Below are positions 11,599-23,228 of a stretch of DNA of 64,000 nucleotides, in pieces (the first letter of the stretch is position 1; every line of letters begins with the position of its first letter). The DNA is from Saccharomyces uvarum. Its lineage: Eukaryota > Ascomycota > Saccharomycetes > Saccharomycetales > Saccharomycetaceae. Position numbers and translations under genes: made by a program. The notes beneath the pieces are model-generated. The model saw nothing but the letters and a program-made list of their open reading frames with translations, was not told the origin of the DNA and made no database searches. The stretch is taken from NCBI GenBank assembly GCA_947243795.1, contig OX365933.1:124001-188000 (forward strand), given 5' to 3'.

Positions 11599-11642
<44 letters not shown>

Positions 11643-12245
11643 CAAGTCTATATGTCCCCTCAAGCAGAAAACTTGAATCACATGTATTCATTAGTTAACA
11701 GGCTTGTGCTGCAATTGAGGAAAAATCAAGCAGAGAAGACGAAGATATTACAGAGTGTGGATATATTATCTGGTAATTTAAATAGGTATGAAAAGTCGGA
11801 ACAATCCCATGACACAACAGATAACATTGCATTATTCAATAGATTTTTGGAACAAAGAGGAAGGGATGCTATTATGGGGGAAGAACAACTAAATAATGGT
11901 TGTGAAGAAGACAGGGAGGATGAGGCTATGTTAGATATATTGAAGCGTCAAAATGCGAAACTTCGGGGAACCCTAGAGGCATCCAAACAGACGACCTTTG
12001 AATCCATGGATTTGTTGAACTATTCTGAAAATTCGCTTAAGTATGTCGTTGCGCAGTTAAGGGAGAACATCTTAATGTATCACGAAGAGACGATCAAATT
12101 GGTTAGACAAAAATTTCAAATGGAAACAATTCCCTCGGAGGACAAAGAATTCAAAATGTATATGGAAAATGTAAATGATCTCCAAGAGTTAGCAGATATA
12201 TCGAATGCTTATAGGTTACTATTGAGACTACATGTACAAGACTGA
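11574..12245 (+). CDS. FAR7: Far7-like pheromone-arrest protein (STRIPAK-like Far complex)
   Basis: The product is 223 aa from MSDQINALSVQ. A run of 14 Gln (residues 11-24) precedes the conserved VYMSPQAENLNHMYSLVN segment. The remainder is predicted coiled coil (EKTKILQSVDILSGNLNRYEK; KRQNAKLRGTLEASKQ). Family knowledge: Far3, Far7, Far8, Far9, Far10 and Far11 hold cells in G1 after pheromone and antagonise TORC2 signalling. The frame is open six codons upstream (ATG 11556), but MSDQ fits the known N-terminus better. The middle (about 95-160) is clearly more diverged than its neighbours. The Gln run is CAG followed by CAA codons and is expected to vary in length between strains. Confidence 0.93.
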
Positions 12246-13873
12246 AATCACGGCTCTTTGTCTCAAATGGAAACGACATTAAAATCTCTTTATGGCTTAG
12301 AAGACTTTTTGAATACGCAAAGTTCACTGGTTAGGCCCGTGTGTCCCTTCTGACAAAAGTTTGTGGGCTCAAAGTAGCCGAGGAGAAGAAACACTGTTCA
12401 TGATAATAGGCCCCTCAGTCTCTTTTAACGGCCTTTTCTTGCTTTAACGTGCATTAGGTAGTAAATGCTAGTGAGTTTTCCGAATGAATAGATGTTAAGA
12501 GATCATCATTTATACTTTTATAATGTATGTACAGTCAACAGTAAGGGGAGCATACATTGAAGTTTGAAAGGCTCTTCAATTATACTAAACAATTGTTTTG
12601 ATAGCCGGGCTCTTCCTTTTAAAATGTTAAAACTATAGAAAAACATAAACTATAACCACCATACTATAAATATCTCAAGCAATTTCTATACATTGAGACA
12701 AACCCATTGAAGACAGTCACAAAATCTAATCAAAACTATTTTTGTATGCCCTTTTGAAAAGTATCCTTTACCAAAGGTCTTTTGGTGTTTTTACCATTTT
12801 TTATCATCTATAGGGGGTCATTTTGTGAAGGGCGTCCAGTACCCATTAGAAGCCCTTTTAGATTCGTTCATATTTGCTATATGCTCTGGCTTAATTATTG
12901 AATATCTTTCAGAAATTTCCTATGCTGCTCTACTTTCTTCCGAATTCTTTATTGCTATATTTTTTTCCCTCAAATATGTTTCCCAAACCTTCTTCTGTAT
13001 TAGTTTCTTTGCTAAAATCTTTTGAGGGGGTGGGATGGTGTTTCTGGTATATAGTTGACTACTACTACTTCAATAATATCTGGCCTCACATATTTTATTC
13101 TCCTTTTTAATATTTCTGGTAAAGTCTCTGTCAACTAGAAGTTTGCAAAGGACGTCCGTAATACTATTTGAGAAAGTCATAGAAAGTCAAGTTCAACAAC
13201 TTAAAAAGTCAAAAAGAGTTCTCTTTCTCGGTACAACTCTGAAAGTTGACAGCTTCTCATAGGCTCTGTATTACGCATTCAATACATATATATGTATATA
13301 TACATGTAAATGTATATAAACAGTCACTATTACTCTTTTTGTATTCTTTCTAACGAACAGAGTAGAGAAAGCGTAGAATAGCCCCACTTCAACCTTTTGT
13401 TTCTCTACGGTTTTTGAAAGGTAGGCTTTCCGTCTTCTTTCAACGTCACAAAATATCTCATTAAAAGTGTATTATGCAGTACGCGTGATAAAGGCAGGTT
13501 AACAAGAAGGTAAAAAGAAAGTTACGGTTGGCACAAAATCGTCCAAATCTGCTGCATCTATTTCTTTACTCAAGAAGGGTTTCGTAAAATCGTTCATATA
13601 ACACCGCCAATTTCCTCTAGCATGTAGATCATCGTTTCCATCTTACTTTAGTTGTCATTTGATTAAGAAAAAGATCATCGTTTTCCTGCGGTGGTAGGAG
13701 TAAACGTAACTACTTGAGCTTACGGCTAATTACGAACTTTTTTAGAAGTTAACTGTAGACAAAACACTAGTTGTTGTGTCCTCTGCGTTGTTCGGGCTCA
13801 AGTAATACTGATGAATGAAAGCAAAACTTGAGGTTATTAATCTGGCTGCAAACAATAAATATCAATTAAAACA
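12246..13873. other. 1.6-kb gene-free region left of the proximal inversion boundary
   Basis: This is the longest gene-free stretch in the window outside transposon debris. It is AT-rich, with a TA-repeat at about 13285-13320 and several short ORFs (<75 codons) without recognisable features. Only a short possible sigma-type LTR remnant near 13784-13812 was noted. It separates FAR7 from the tRNA-Gly that bounds the inversion. Confidence 0.5.
13784..13812 (+). repeat. Possible Ty3 sigma-LTR end fragment
   Basis: The stretch GTTGTTCGGGCTCAAGTAAT resembles the start of a Ty3 (sigma) LTR, which reads TGTTGTATTACGGGCTCGAG and onward. It lies about 60-90 bp before a tRNA gene, the type of site Ty3 uses. 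The similarity covers only about 25 bp and could be chance. Confidence 0.25.
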
Positions 13874-13944
13874 GCGCAAGTGGTTTAGTGGTAAAATCCA
13901 ACGTTGCCATCGTTGGGCCCCCGGTTCGATTCCGGGCTTGCGCA
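13874..13944 (+). tRNA. tG(GCC)F: tRNA-Gly(GCC), proximal boundary of the inversion
   Basis: A 71-nt intronless tRNA beginning GCGCAAGTGGTTTAGTGGTA, with anticodon GCC in GTTGCCATC and B box GGTTCGATTCC. It is identical over all 71 nt to the reverse-strand copy at 33363-33433. A TTTT run follows. It lies between FAR7 (standard side) and AIP5 (inverted side). Confidence 0.98.
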
Positions 13945-14206
13945 TTTTATTTTTTCTATTTTTTGTTATTGTCTATATACGCAATCCAGCTGCATGCGAA
14001 AATCAGGCAAGATGAAAAGATTTATCAACTCTCCGGATGCAAGACTTTGATAAGTTTACCCTTAAATAATTTTCAGTAAGTGCTTCATGAAGCGCATATA
14101 AGCCTGCTTTGCAATTCCCTCATTTCTTTTAAACCACTAGAAACTGTTTCTATACTAAAGAAATCGATTGCTATCCAGATCATTTTGAGATTACGTCAAG
14201 GAAAAT

Positions 14207-17200
14207 ATGGTAGAGCCTTCAACTGTAAAGGATCAGGAACCTAACGTTCAACCCACAAAAGTAAGCGGTGATGAAATTCCTCATACATCGGTTTCAAAAG
14301 ATCCGTCTTTATTAAGTATGGAAGATTTGACAAAAGATGATGATGCGCTTACAGACGATATAGATGAGGTGATAAATGCCACTGAAAATTTCGCAATGGA
14401 ACTGGAATCTCAAAGGAAATCTTTGAAATTGAGAAATAAAAAGAAGAGTCAAAGGCAAAAGAAATTAGGTATCAGCGGGGCTACTCCTGTAGAGCTTCGT
14501 GATCTTGTTGATAAAACCGTAACAATCCTGCCCCGGGATGTCAGTTATCGTAATTTAAGACAAGAAGATGATATAATCAAAGTAAATATAGATACATCGA
14601 ATGACGGGATTGAATCTTCCGTAGATGCTTCAACAGACATAGATATTGATGTCAATGAGCCTTCCACCAAATATACAGCGGGAGATGTCGATGATATATC
14701 ATCGACTAACGAATCAGTAAAGGCGGGAATAGATAATATTCCAACTAAGAAGAGTAAAAAAGGTAAAAAGAAGAAAATTACGAGTAAAAAGGCTCGTAGC
14801 TCCTTGAATTCTACAGGCACTGCTGATTCTTTGAACCATTCGACTTTAGATTCCATATTGGTAGGTATTGAAGAGTACCTACAGGATGATGACCCAAAGG
14901 ACAATGAGGATATCAAGGTAAATGTTATAAAAGATGAAGGCATCGAGGATAAACAAACCACAAACAATGAGGACAGTAAAATAAGCTTCACACCTTTGTC
15001 AGAAAAACGATTTGATGAGGGAAAAGAGAATATTGAAACTGTCAATAAATCTACTCAGGAAATATTTAATGCTGATGTGACCAACAGAGACTACCATGGA
15101 AACCAATACCACGCTGGTTTAGGTGAGATGGAACGTGCTATAGCTCAAGAAAATAATGAAAGTTCAAATATTGACAAAGAAAGCATAGGCCATCACCACA
15201 AACCGCGCGGCTTGGATGAAGAGAAGGAAAACGCAGAAATTGCTACAACAGATTCTCCTTTACAAAGTGGAACTGAAATTTCTAAAAGCGACATCTCAGC
15301 TATGGATGTATTTCATTCTAATACTGGCAAATTTAAAGGTACCGATTCGAGAGAAGGGCGGCAAACTGAGACCGCTCAGAAACCAAAACATCCACTAAAT
15401 GTAGAAGTAGAAGACGAAGATAAAAATAGAAGTCATGCTTTGGAACTGAAAACCAAGGAAAACGAAAAGCTAGTAATCGCGAATCATAAAAACGACGGAA
15501 ATGCTAAAAATGTTAATGGCATTGTTATCGGGAAAGACACCACACTAGAAGAAGATCCGATTAAGCACGAGGCTGATGTTGGTAGCACAGTGGATCGAAT
15601 GGGACGCGCTAGTGAGGATGAGTTCCTAAACAATGCTGCTAAGATACCTCTAGAAGCTGTAGAAAACGAAAAAGGAAAGTCAACTTCGCAAGAACTTGAA
15701 ACAGGAAATACGACTGAGCAGCCAGCAGCTGTAAAAAACAACAAAGTATCCGGTATCGAAGGAGGAGCAATCTCGCAAAAAGACAGAACTTTGGGAGGCT
15801 ATAAAGAAGAATCGAAGACGGGGTATGATTCTACCGCTAAGGAATCAGAAGGTAATGCAAAGGTTGAAGAAACAGCAGAAAAAAAGTCTGCCCGTAAAGA
15901 TTCTGCTAAAATGACTAGCAAAGAAAACAAGCCAAAAGAGCATGTTATTCTTGAAATGTCTACAGTAGATACGGAGAGAAAAGGGGTCGAAACTGCTGAT
16001 GCTTTGAAAGGCGATACAAACGAAGAAGCTTTTGGTGCTGCTGAGGCTTTGAAAGAAGATGTGAAAGGAAATGATGCCGGTGCTGCTAAAACTTTGAAAG
16101 AAGATGTAAAAGTAAAAGGGGTCGAAACTCCTAAGGAAGATATTAAAGCGGAAGACGTCAGAACTGCTGAACCTATAAAAGAAGACACAAATGTTAGGGA
16201 CGTCGAAGCTACAAAACAAGAAACGAAAGGTGATGTCACCGAAACTAATGAAGTTGTGAGAGAAGATGCAAAACCTGAGAATATCATGGCTGTTGACGCT
16301 TCCAGAAAAAATACAAAAACAGAAGATACGAAGGATCAAGGTGTCAAGGTTGTTCGAGAAGGTGTGAAGTCAAAAAATGCGAAAGTGGAAGCTGTCGAAG
16401 ATACCGAAGCTGTCGAAGATACCGAAGCTGCCAAGACTCTGGAAGAAGATACGAAAGTGGAAGACACCAAGGCTACCGAAGCTACTATGACTCTGGAAGA
16501 AGATACGAAAGAGCAAGGTGTCGAAGCTATTAAAGAGGGTGTGAAATCAGAGGATACGAAAGTGGAGGCTGCCGAAGCTGTCGAAGATACCGAAGCTGTC
16601 GAAGATACCGAAGCTGTCAAGACTCTGGAAGAAGATACGAAAGTGGAAGCTGCCGAAGCTGTCGAAGATACCGAAGCTGTCAAGACTCTGGAAGAAGATA
16701 CGAAAGTGGAAGATACCAAGGCTACCGAAGCTACTATGACTCCGGAAGAAGACACGAAAGAGCAAGGTGTCGAAGCTATTAAAGAGGGAGTGAAATCAGA
16801 GGATACGAAAGTGGAGGCTGCCGAAGCTGTCGAAGATACCGAAGCTGTCGAAGATACCGAAGCTGCCAAGACTCTGGAAGAAGATACGAAAGTGGAAGAC
16901 ACCAAGGCTACCGAAGCTACTATGACTCTGGAAGAAGATACGAAAGAGCAAGGTGTCGAAGCTATTAAAGAGGGTGTGAAATCAGAGGATACGAAAGTGG
17001 AAGCTCCCGAAGCTGTCGAAGATACCGAAGCTGTCAAGACTCTGGAAGAAGATACGAAAGTGGAAGCTGCCGAAGCTGTCGAAGATACCGAAGCTGCCAA
17101 GACTCTGGAAGAAGATACGAAAGTGGAAGACACCAAGGCTACCAAGACTCTGGAAGAAGATACGAAAGTGGAAGAGACCAAGGCTACCGAAGCTACTATG

Positions 17201-18473
17201 ACTCTGGAAGAAGACACGAAAGAGCAAGGTGTCGAAGCTATTAAAGAGGGTGTGAAATCAGAGGATACGAAAGTGGAAGCTCCCGAAGCTGTCGAAGATA
17301 CCGAAGCTGTCAAGACTCTGGAAGAAGATACGAAAGTGGAAGCTGCCGAAGCTGTCGAAGATACCGAAGCTGCCAAGACTCTGGAAGAAGATACGAAAGT
17401 GGAAGACACCAAGGCTACCAAGACTCTGGAAGAAGATACGAAAGTGGAAGCTGCCGAAGCTGTCGAAGATACCGAATCTGCCAAGACTCTGGAAGAAGAT
17501 ACGAAAGTGGAAGATACCGAGGCTTCCGAAGCTGCCGAAGCTGCCGAAGCTGGTGAAGCTGGTGAAGCTGTCACAGCTCTTAAAGATGCGAAAGAGAAAA
17601 ATGTCGAACATAATAAGGCTTTCGGAGAAGATGCAATCGTGGCCGATACTTCTTATCCAGTAAAACCAGACAAGAGCGTTTCAAAAGAAGACACCAAGGC
17701 GCTGGAGACAGAAGAAGAAGAGAGAGAAGATCTTATTGCAGATCTCACTGAGGAAAGAAAACTGGAAAAAAATACCGAAGAAGATCATGGAGACAGAGAG
17801 GCTGAAACCGAAAGAGAAGAAGTTGAAACATGCGGCTTGGACTTCACTGAAGAAGCCGCTCATGAAACTATGGAAGCCCCCTTCAATAACGAAAATCGAG
17901 ACGTTAGCGATCTCACTTCAGAAATCGAAATGGCAAAAGAGGTTTCCAAGGAGCCAACCGCAGACGACATCTTCAAAGATATCATGGATGAGACTGACGA
18001 GTTCCTAGAGCAACTGAAAATCGTCGACGACTCCGAAATAAACGCCTTGATCCAATCATTAGAGGGGAAAGACACCAAGGCTCAAAACACCAAGGCTCAA
18101 AACACCAAGGCTCAAAATACCAGCCAAAACACGCAAGACCAAGAAAAGGCGCAAGCCGTCATCAAGACAAGCGAGATCCGCAAGCTGAACGAACAAGAGC
18201 CTGTATACATATACACCTCACTAGCCGGAGGCGGGTTCCACATGGTCCCGCGAACAAACCGCCTAAGCACTATCCTGATTGCTAACAGGGTCCCATTCAC
18301 CTACAGAGACCTGGGCACGGACGACGAGGCAAGAAAGGTCTGGAAGACGTTCAGTAAGGGCAGAAGCCTTCCAGGTGTGGTGAGAGGGCGCAACGACCTC
18401 ATAGGGAACTGGGAGGACGTTGAGGAGGCCAACGAAGACTATAAACTGCGCGAACTTATTTATGATACTATGT

Positions 18474-18475
<2 letters not shown>
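14207..18475 (+). CDS. AIP5: Aip5-like actin-assembly protein with expanded acidic repeats and a glutaredoxin-like C-terminus
   Basis: The product is 1422 aa, longer than the about 1233 aa I recall for S. cerevisiae Aip5 (YFR016C). Residues 1-720 are low-complexity and charged, with a KKSKKGKKKK patch near 180. Residues about 725-1115 are built of near-identical repeats around TLEEDTKVE, EDTEAV and EQGVEAIKEGVKSEDTK. After an acidic linker, the last ~95 residues (EPVYIYTSLAGGGFHMVPRT to the end, with SLPGVVRGRNDLIGNWEDVEE) form a thioredoxin/glutaredoxin-like fold without the CPYC active site. Family knowledge: Aip5 is recruited by the polarisome scaffold Spa2 and promotes formin-dependent actin assembly; its disordered part favours condensates. 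The gene is on the opposite strand to its S. cerevisiae chromosomal orientation because it lies in the inversion. Confidence 0.92.
16375..17560 (+). repeat. Coding minisatellite array in AIP5
   Basis: About 1.2 kb of imperfect tandem repeats inside AIP5. The core coding TLEEDTKVE occurs 11 times. The longer marker coding EQGVEAIKEGVKSEDTK occurs four times, near 16511, 16760, 16947 and 17222, with a degenerate fifth copy near 16335. Copies are almost identical at DNA level (CTGGAAGAAGATACGAAAGT recurs), which points to recent unequal exchange or slippage. Confidence 0.95.

Positions 18476-18476
<1 letters not shown>

Positions 18477-18507
<31 letters not shown>
18477..18507. repeat. (AC)n dinucleotide microsatellite
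   Basis: An uninterrupted AC repeat of about 31 bp begins two bases after the AIP5 stop codon. Confidence 0.95.
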
Positions 18508-18510
<3 letters not shown>

Positions 18511-19107
18511 GAACTCATACATACGCCACATACTGTCTTGGACAGACCTCACGATCCCCGATCCCCCATACCGTATCGCACCAGACCAAGACGAAACTGT
18601 CCTTACGTCCAGGAACAAACCTCGCCCAAAGAGGCCACTACAAGCGCCGTAATTGGAAACTCTCAGGGGCACACCTTCCAGATCTGGCGCGCGCAGGCAA
18701 ACACACACTGCGCGACCGCTTTGGGACCGGTGCCTGACCTAGAACATTCCACAGAACAGGGGCCAAGTAACGGTGCCTGGCGCCCCCCACATATGGTCAA
18801 AAAGCACCCCTTGGAAGAACTCTTTCAGGAATTCCAAGCTATTGTTAGCCGTGGGTCAATCGAGTGAAGGCAGCCAAGAGGCTGAACGACTACACTTGCA
18901 TGTCCACTGCTAGACTGCGAGCAATTTGGCACTGGTGTATATAAACTTGGGGTTCGCTCTCCTACCTCTCCACAACTCGTCTTCTTGCTTCCTTCCGCCT
19001 TTCTCCACATCTATATATATATATATATATATAGACTCTAACCATACTAGGTAACAGAGGCAGGAGAACCTAAGAAATAAAAAAAAGTAGCAATACTGCA
19101 GCAAAGT
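18508..19107 (+). promoter_or_regulatory. GSY1 promoter region with stress-response elements
   Basis: The 600 bp between AIP5 and GSY1 are GC-richer than most intergenic DNA here. Three copies of the Msn2/Msn4 STRE core are visible: AGGGG at 18665-18669 and 18758-18762, and CCCCT at 18807-18811. A TA-repeat that can serve as TATA element lies at about 19012-19034. This fits the known induction of glycogen synthase genes by stress and entry into stationary phase. Confidence 0.6.
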
Positions 19108-21237
19108 ATGACTCGTGACTTACAAAACCATCTTCTATTTGAAGTAGCAACAGAAGTCGCCAACAGGGTCGGTGGCATTTACTCTGTCTTAAAATCCAAG
19201 GCCCCGGTCACCGTGGCCCAATACGGAGACAACTATACGCTGATAGGGCCCTTGAACAAGTCCACGTATGAAGGTGAGGTCGAAAAACTCGAGTGGGAGG
19301 ACGAAGGCGTTTTCCGCGAGGATCTATTACCCATCCAAAGGACGTTGTTGTCCATGCGCGAAAAGGGTGTGAATTTCGTCTACGGTCGTTGGTTAGTGGA
19401 GGGAGCACCACGTGTCCTTCTGTTTGACCTGGACTCTGTAAGACACTTTTTGGGCGAATGGAAGGCTGACCTATGGTCCCTTGTGGGGATTCCATCTCCC
19501 GAACACGACCACGAAACAAACGACGCTATTTTGCTTGGCTACGTTGTTGTGTGGTTCCTGGGAGAAGTATCGAAACTGGATAAAAAACATGCCATCATTG
19601 GCCACTTCCATGAATGGTTGGCCGGTGTGGCCCTGCCATTGTGTCGGAAGAAAAGGATTGACGTCGTGACGATTTTTACCACGCACGCTACCTTATTGGG
19701 CAGATACTTGTGTGCCGCGGGCGATGTGGACTTTTATAATCAATTGCAGCTGTTCGACGTGGACCAGGAAGCTGGTAAAAGGGGCATTTATCACAGGTAC
19801 TGCATTGAGCGTGCTGCCGCTCACACTGCGGACGTTTTCACCACCGTGTCCCAGATCACTGCATTTGAAGCAGAGCATTTGTTGAAGAGGAAGCCCGACG
19901 GTATCTTGCCCAATGGGTTGAATGTCGTCAAGTTCCAAGCTGTTCATGAATTCCAAAACCTGCATGCATTGAAAAAGGAGAAAATCAACGAATTCGTTAG
20001 AGGCCATTTCCATGGCTGTTTCGATTTCGATCTAGACAACACCGTTTACTTCTTTATCGCTGGTAGATATGAATACAAAAACAAAGGTGCCGACATGTTT
20101 ATCGAGTCCTTGGCTCGTCTTAATTACAGATTGAAAGTTTCCGGGTCTAAGAAAACTGTGGTGGCATTTTTGATTATGCCTGCAAAGACCAATTCTTTCA
20201 CTGTGGAAGCACTAAAGAGCCAAGCTATTGTGAAATCCTTGGAAAACACTGTCGACGAGGTCACTGCATCCATCGGCAAAAGAATATTCGAGCATACAAT
20301 GAGATATCCTCATAACGGCCTAGAGTCAGAATTGCCCACTAATTTGGACGAACTATTGAAAAGTTCTGAAAAAGTCTTATTGAAAAAAAGAGTCTTGGCA
20401 TTAAGAAGACCCCAAGGCGAATTACCTCCAGTGGTCACACATAATATGTGTGATGATGCTAACGATCCAATTCTGAATCAAATCAGACACGTCAGATTAT
20501 TTAACGACCCGAGCGATCGTGTCAAAGTGATTTTCCACCCTGAGTTTCTAAACGCAAATAATCCTATTCTCGGATTGGATTACGATGAGTTCGTTCGTGG
20601 TTGCCACCTGGGTGTCTTCCCATCCTATTATGAACCATGGGGGTACACGCCGGCAGAATGTACCGTCATGGGGGTTCCCTCAATCACAACAAACGTTTCC
20701 GGGTTTGGTGCCTACATGGAGGACTTGATCGAAACCGATCAGGCTAAGGACTACGGTATTTATATCGTAGACCGTCGTTTCAAAGGCCCTGATGAATCCG
20801 TGGAGCAATTAGCCGACTACATGGAAGAGTTCGTTAACAAGACTAGAAGACAAAGAATTAACCAAAGAAACAGAACCGAGAGACTATCTGATCTATTGGA
20901 TTGGAAGAGAATGGGGTTGGAATACGTCAAGGCTAGACAGTTGGGTCTTCGTAGAGCTTACCCAGACCAGTTCAAGGAATTAATAGGCGAAGACATTAGC
21001 GACGCCAATATGAATACCCTTGCCGGTGGTAAGAAGTTCAAGATTGCCAGACCTCTAAGTGTACCTGGATCTCCCAAGGTAAGGTCCAACAGTACCGTTT
21101 ACATGACTCCGGGCGACCTGGGAACCCTCCAAGACGCCAACAATGCCGACGATTACTTTAATCTAAGCATGAATGGATGCGTTGCAGGCGATGATGACGA
21201 AGACGATGACACTTCTGCATACTACGAAGATAACTGA
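19108..21237 (+). CDS. GSY1: Glycogen synthase Gsy1
   Basis: The product is 709 aa (about 708 in S. cerevisiae), a GT3 family enzyme transferring glucose from UDP-glucose to glycogen. Visible are the N-terminal donor-binding loop [17 protein letters not shown] (about residues 15-31), the [15 protein letters not shown] and GILPNGLNV segments, and the catalytic C-domain block [20 protein letters not shown] (about residues 508-527). An Arg-rich regulatory helix [14 protein letters not shown] follows (glucose-6-phosphate activation). The C-terminal tail [22 protein letters not shown] carries the Ser/Thr phosphorylation cluster that inactivates the enzyme. It is the Gsy1 rather than Gsy2 paralogue by synteny (AIP5, CMK1). 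Its 5' half is GC-rich with C-ending codons compared with neighbours. Confidence 0.97.
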   Translation: MTRDLQNHLLFEVATEVANRVGGIYSVLKSKAPVTVAQYGDNYTLIGPLNKSTYEGEVEKLEWEDEGVFREDLLPIQRTLLSMREKGVNFVYGRWLVEGAPRVLLFDLDSVRHFLGEWKADLWSLVGIPSPEHDHETNDAILLGYVVVWFLGEVSKLDKKHAIIGHFHEWLAGVALPLCRKKRIDVVTIFTTHATLLGRYLCAAGDVDFYNQLQLFDVDQEAGKRGIYHRYCIERAAAHTADVFTTVSQITAFEAEHLLKRKPDGILPNGLNVVKFQAVHEFQNLHALKKEKINEFVRGHFHGCFDFDLDNTVYFFIAGRYEYKNKGADMFIESLARLNYRLKVSGSKKTVVAFLIMPAKTNSFTVEALKSQAIVKSLENTVDEVTASIGKRIFEHTMRYPHNGLESELPTNLDELLKSSEKVLLKKRVLALRRPQGELPPVVTHNMCDDANDPILNQIRHVRLFNDPSDRVKVIFHPEFLNANNPILGLDYDEFVRGCHLGVFPSYYEPWGYTPAECTVMGVPSITTNVSGFGAYMEDLIETDQAKDYGIYIVDRRFKGPDESVEQLADYMEEFVNKTRRQRINQRNRTERLSDLLDWKRMGLEYVKARQLGLRRAYPDQFKELIGEDISDANMNTLAGGKKFKIARPLSVPGSPKVRSNSTVYMTPGDLGTLQDANNADDYFNLSMNGCVAGDDDEDDDTSAYYEDN

Positions 21238-21628
21238 AAAACGCCTCAATTAATAATTCCTTTTTCAGCTGAGCATCATATTCAAAACCACAATTTTTTT
21301 TTTGTATGTTTATATAATCTTTGTAGAAGTACGTAGAACGAGCATAATAAAAAAAGCAAACAGTAATAATTCTTCTCTTTCTTAAAATGTGTATTGTATA
21401 TAATAGGGAGGACATTTCTACTTTTTGGCTACTTTCGCTTAAGAACAAAAGGCTGAAAAAAAAAGAAATGACCCCCGCGTTTAGAGTAATGCAGCCAACT
21501 CATCTAAGGGATAAAGCAAATAAAAGCCACATTATTTAAGAATGCACAACATAATAGCGCCAATTCCTATAAAAGCTGTTCATTTGGACAACACTGCAAG
21601 ACACTAGACAAAGAAACAAGCAGCTATC
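21238..21628. other. GSY1-CMK1 intergenic region
   Basis: 391 bp between genes on the same strand. It starts with a GSY1 3' region containing a T-run at 21294-21303 and an A-rich stretch. No ORF or RNA gene is seen; it presumably includes the CMK1 promoter. Confidence 0.5.
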
Positions 21629-22966
21629 ATGGATAAAAAAGCTCTTGAAAATAAGGACACTGAGAAACAGTCCGTTGAGGACCCTGATGGTAAAACGGGG
21701 CACGTTCAGCCTGCTTCGTATGCCAATAAAAAGAATTACGTTTTTGGAAAGACATTAGGCGCCGGTACGTTTGGTGTGGTAAGACAAGCCAGAAATTCGG
21801 AAACAGGAGAGGACGTTGCTGTTAAGATTCTCATAAAGAAGGCACTAAAGGGGAACAAGATCCAATTAGAGGCACTATACGACGAATTGGATATTTTGCA
21901 GAGGCTGCACCATCCGAATATTGTGGCATTCAAGGATTGGTTTGAATCGAATGATAAATTCTATATTATCACTCAATTGGCTAAAGGTGGTGAATTATTT
22001 GATCGCATTTTGAAAAAGGGTAAATTCACTGAGGTGGATGCAGTGAGAATCTTGGTTGAGATTTTGAGCGCCGTCAAATATATGCACTCCCAGAATATTG
22101 TTCATAGGGATTTAAAGCCAGAAAATTTACTTTATATAGATAAAAGTGACGAATCTCCATTGGTGATCGCTGATTTTGGTATCGCCAAGAGGTTGAAAAG
22201 TGATGAAGAGCTTATCTATAAAGCAGCAGGTTCGTTGGGTTACGTGGCCCCAGAAGTGCTTACTCAAGATGGCCATGGTAAACCTTGTGATATTTGGTCG
22301 ATCGGTGTCATCACGTATACTTTGCTGTGTGGCTATTCTGCATTTAAAGCTGAAAGGGTCCTGGATTTCCTCGATGAGTGTACAACTGGGAAGTATCCGG
22401 TGACATTCCATCGGCCTTACTGGGATTCCGTATCTGATAAAGCTAAGCGATTTATTTTAAAAGCCCTTGACTTAAATCCTGCAAAGAGGCCAACCGCTGC
22501 AGAACTTTTGGAAGACCCGTGGATTATTTGTACAGAATTGAAAACACATAATTTGTTGCCTGGTCTAAAGGAAGGATTGGACGCTCGTCAAAAATTCCGT
22601 AATTCTGTTGAAAAGGTCAGATTAAATATGAAGATTCAGAAACTAAGAAACTTGTATCTTGAGCAAACAGAAAGCGATTCTGATTTTGACGAAAACAATC
22701 AATCAAACGGTTCCACGCCTTCATTAAATTCAATGGATAAGAAACAAACATCGAATAAACTATCAGACGAAGAACAATCCAAATTAAAGTCTGAGTTAAC
22801 TAGCAAAGCTTTTGCACAACTAGTCAATACAGTGATTGCAGAAAAAGAGAAATTTTTAAATATCAATAGGATCTGCAGTTCTGACAACGATAGTGATAGT
22901 GATAAAAAACCATTGGATTTTGCAGAAGATACGCAAGATGAAAAGGATACCAACACAGATAGCTGA
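21629..22966 (+). CDS. CMK1: Calmodulin-dependent protein kinase Cmk1
   Basis: The product is 445 aa. The Ser/Thr kinase domain runs from about residue 37 to 298: glycine loop GAGTFGVV (44-51), catalytic Lys66 in [18 protein letters not shown] in IADFGIAKR, and APE in GYVAPEVL. The segment after the kinase domain ([19 protein letters not shown], about 320-340) has the basic amphipathic character of the autoinhibitory and calmodulin-binding region. The tail is acidic and Ser-rich. The activation loop reads GSLGYVAPE, so the CaMKK-target Thr of animal CaMKI (GTPGYVAPE) is not at the same position. It is convergent with IOC3 and assigned Cmk1 rather than Cmk2 by synteny with GSY1. Confidence 0.95.
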   Translation: MDKKALENKDTEKQSVEDPDGKTGHVQPASYANKKNYVFGKTLGAGTFGVVRQARNSETGEDVAVKILIKKALKGNKIQLEALYDELDILQRLHHPNIVAFKDWFESNDKFYIITQLAKGGELFDRILKKGKFTEVDAVRILVEILSAVKYMHSQNIVHRDLKPENLLYIDKSDESPLVIADFGIAKRLKSDEELIYKAAGSLGYVAPEVLTQDGHGKPCDIWSIGVITYTLLCGYSAFKAERVLDFLDECTTGKYPVTFHRPYWDSVSDKAKRFILKALDLNPAKRPTAAELLEDPWIICTELKTHNLLPGLKEGLDARQKFRNSVEKVRLNMKIQKLRNLYLEQTESDSDFDENNQSNGSTPSLNSMDKKQTSNKLSDEEQSKLKSELTSKAFAQLVNTVIAEKEKFLNINRICSSDNDSDSDKKPLDFAEDTQDEKDTNTDS

Positions 22967-23228
22967 TACGGGAGGCCCCATTATACCACACTGGGGATCA
23001 AATTTTCATTGACTTTTTGACTTTAATAACGTTTCAACTATGTGCTTGAAAAGTGCAGCATTTGCACTTTGACCCACAGTCTTTATTTTCCTCTTTTTTT
23101 TTGGCGAAGTTAATAAGATACACGTATCTAAATATATACCAATGAAGTTAATTTTTACAGTATTTAATTATTCAAACAGGAAGCAGTAAAGAGATTTAGA
23201 ATCTTGGGCCCCTCTGATGTTTGGTTGT

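Noticed and set aside
12825-13110. Two short overlapping ORFs (66 and 70 codons) in the FAR7-tRNA-Gly gap
   Set aside because: Hydrophobic AT-driven translations without conserved features; no reason to call them genes.
16375-17560. Regularly repeated DNA that could look like a CRISPR array
   Set aside because: Units are in-frame coding repeats without unique spacers, in a eukaryotic gene.
16336-17574. 412-aa open frame antisense to AIP5 (Ser/Ala/Val repeat protein)
   Set aside because: It mirrors the AIP5 repeat array; the repeat unit simply lacks stops in the antisense frames, and the product has no family resemblance.
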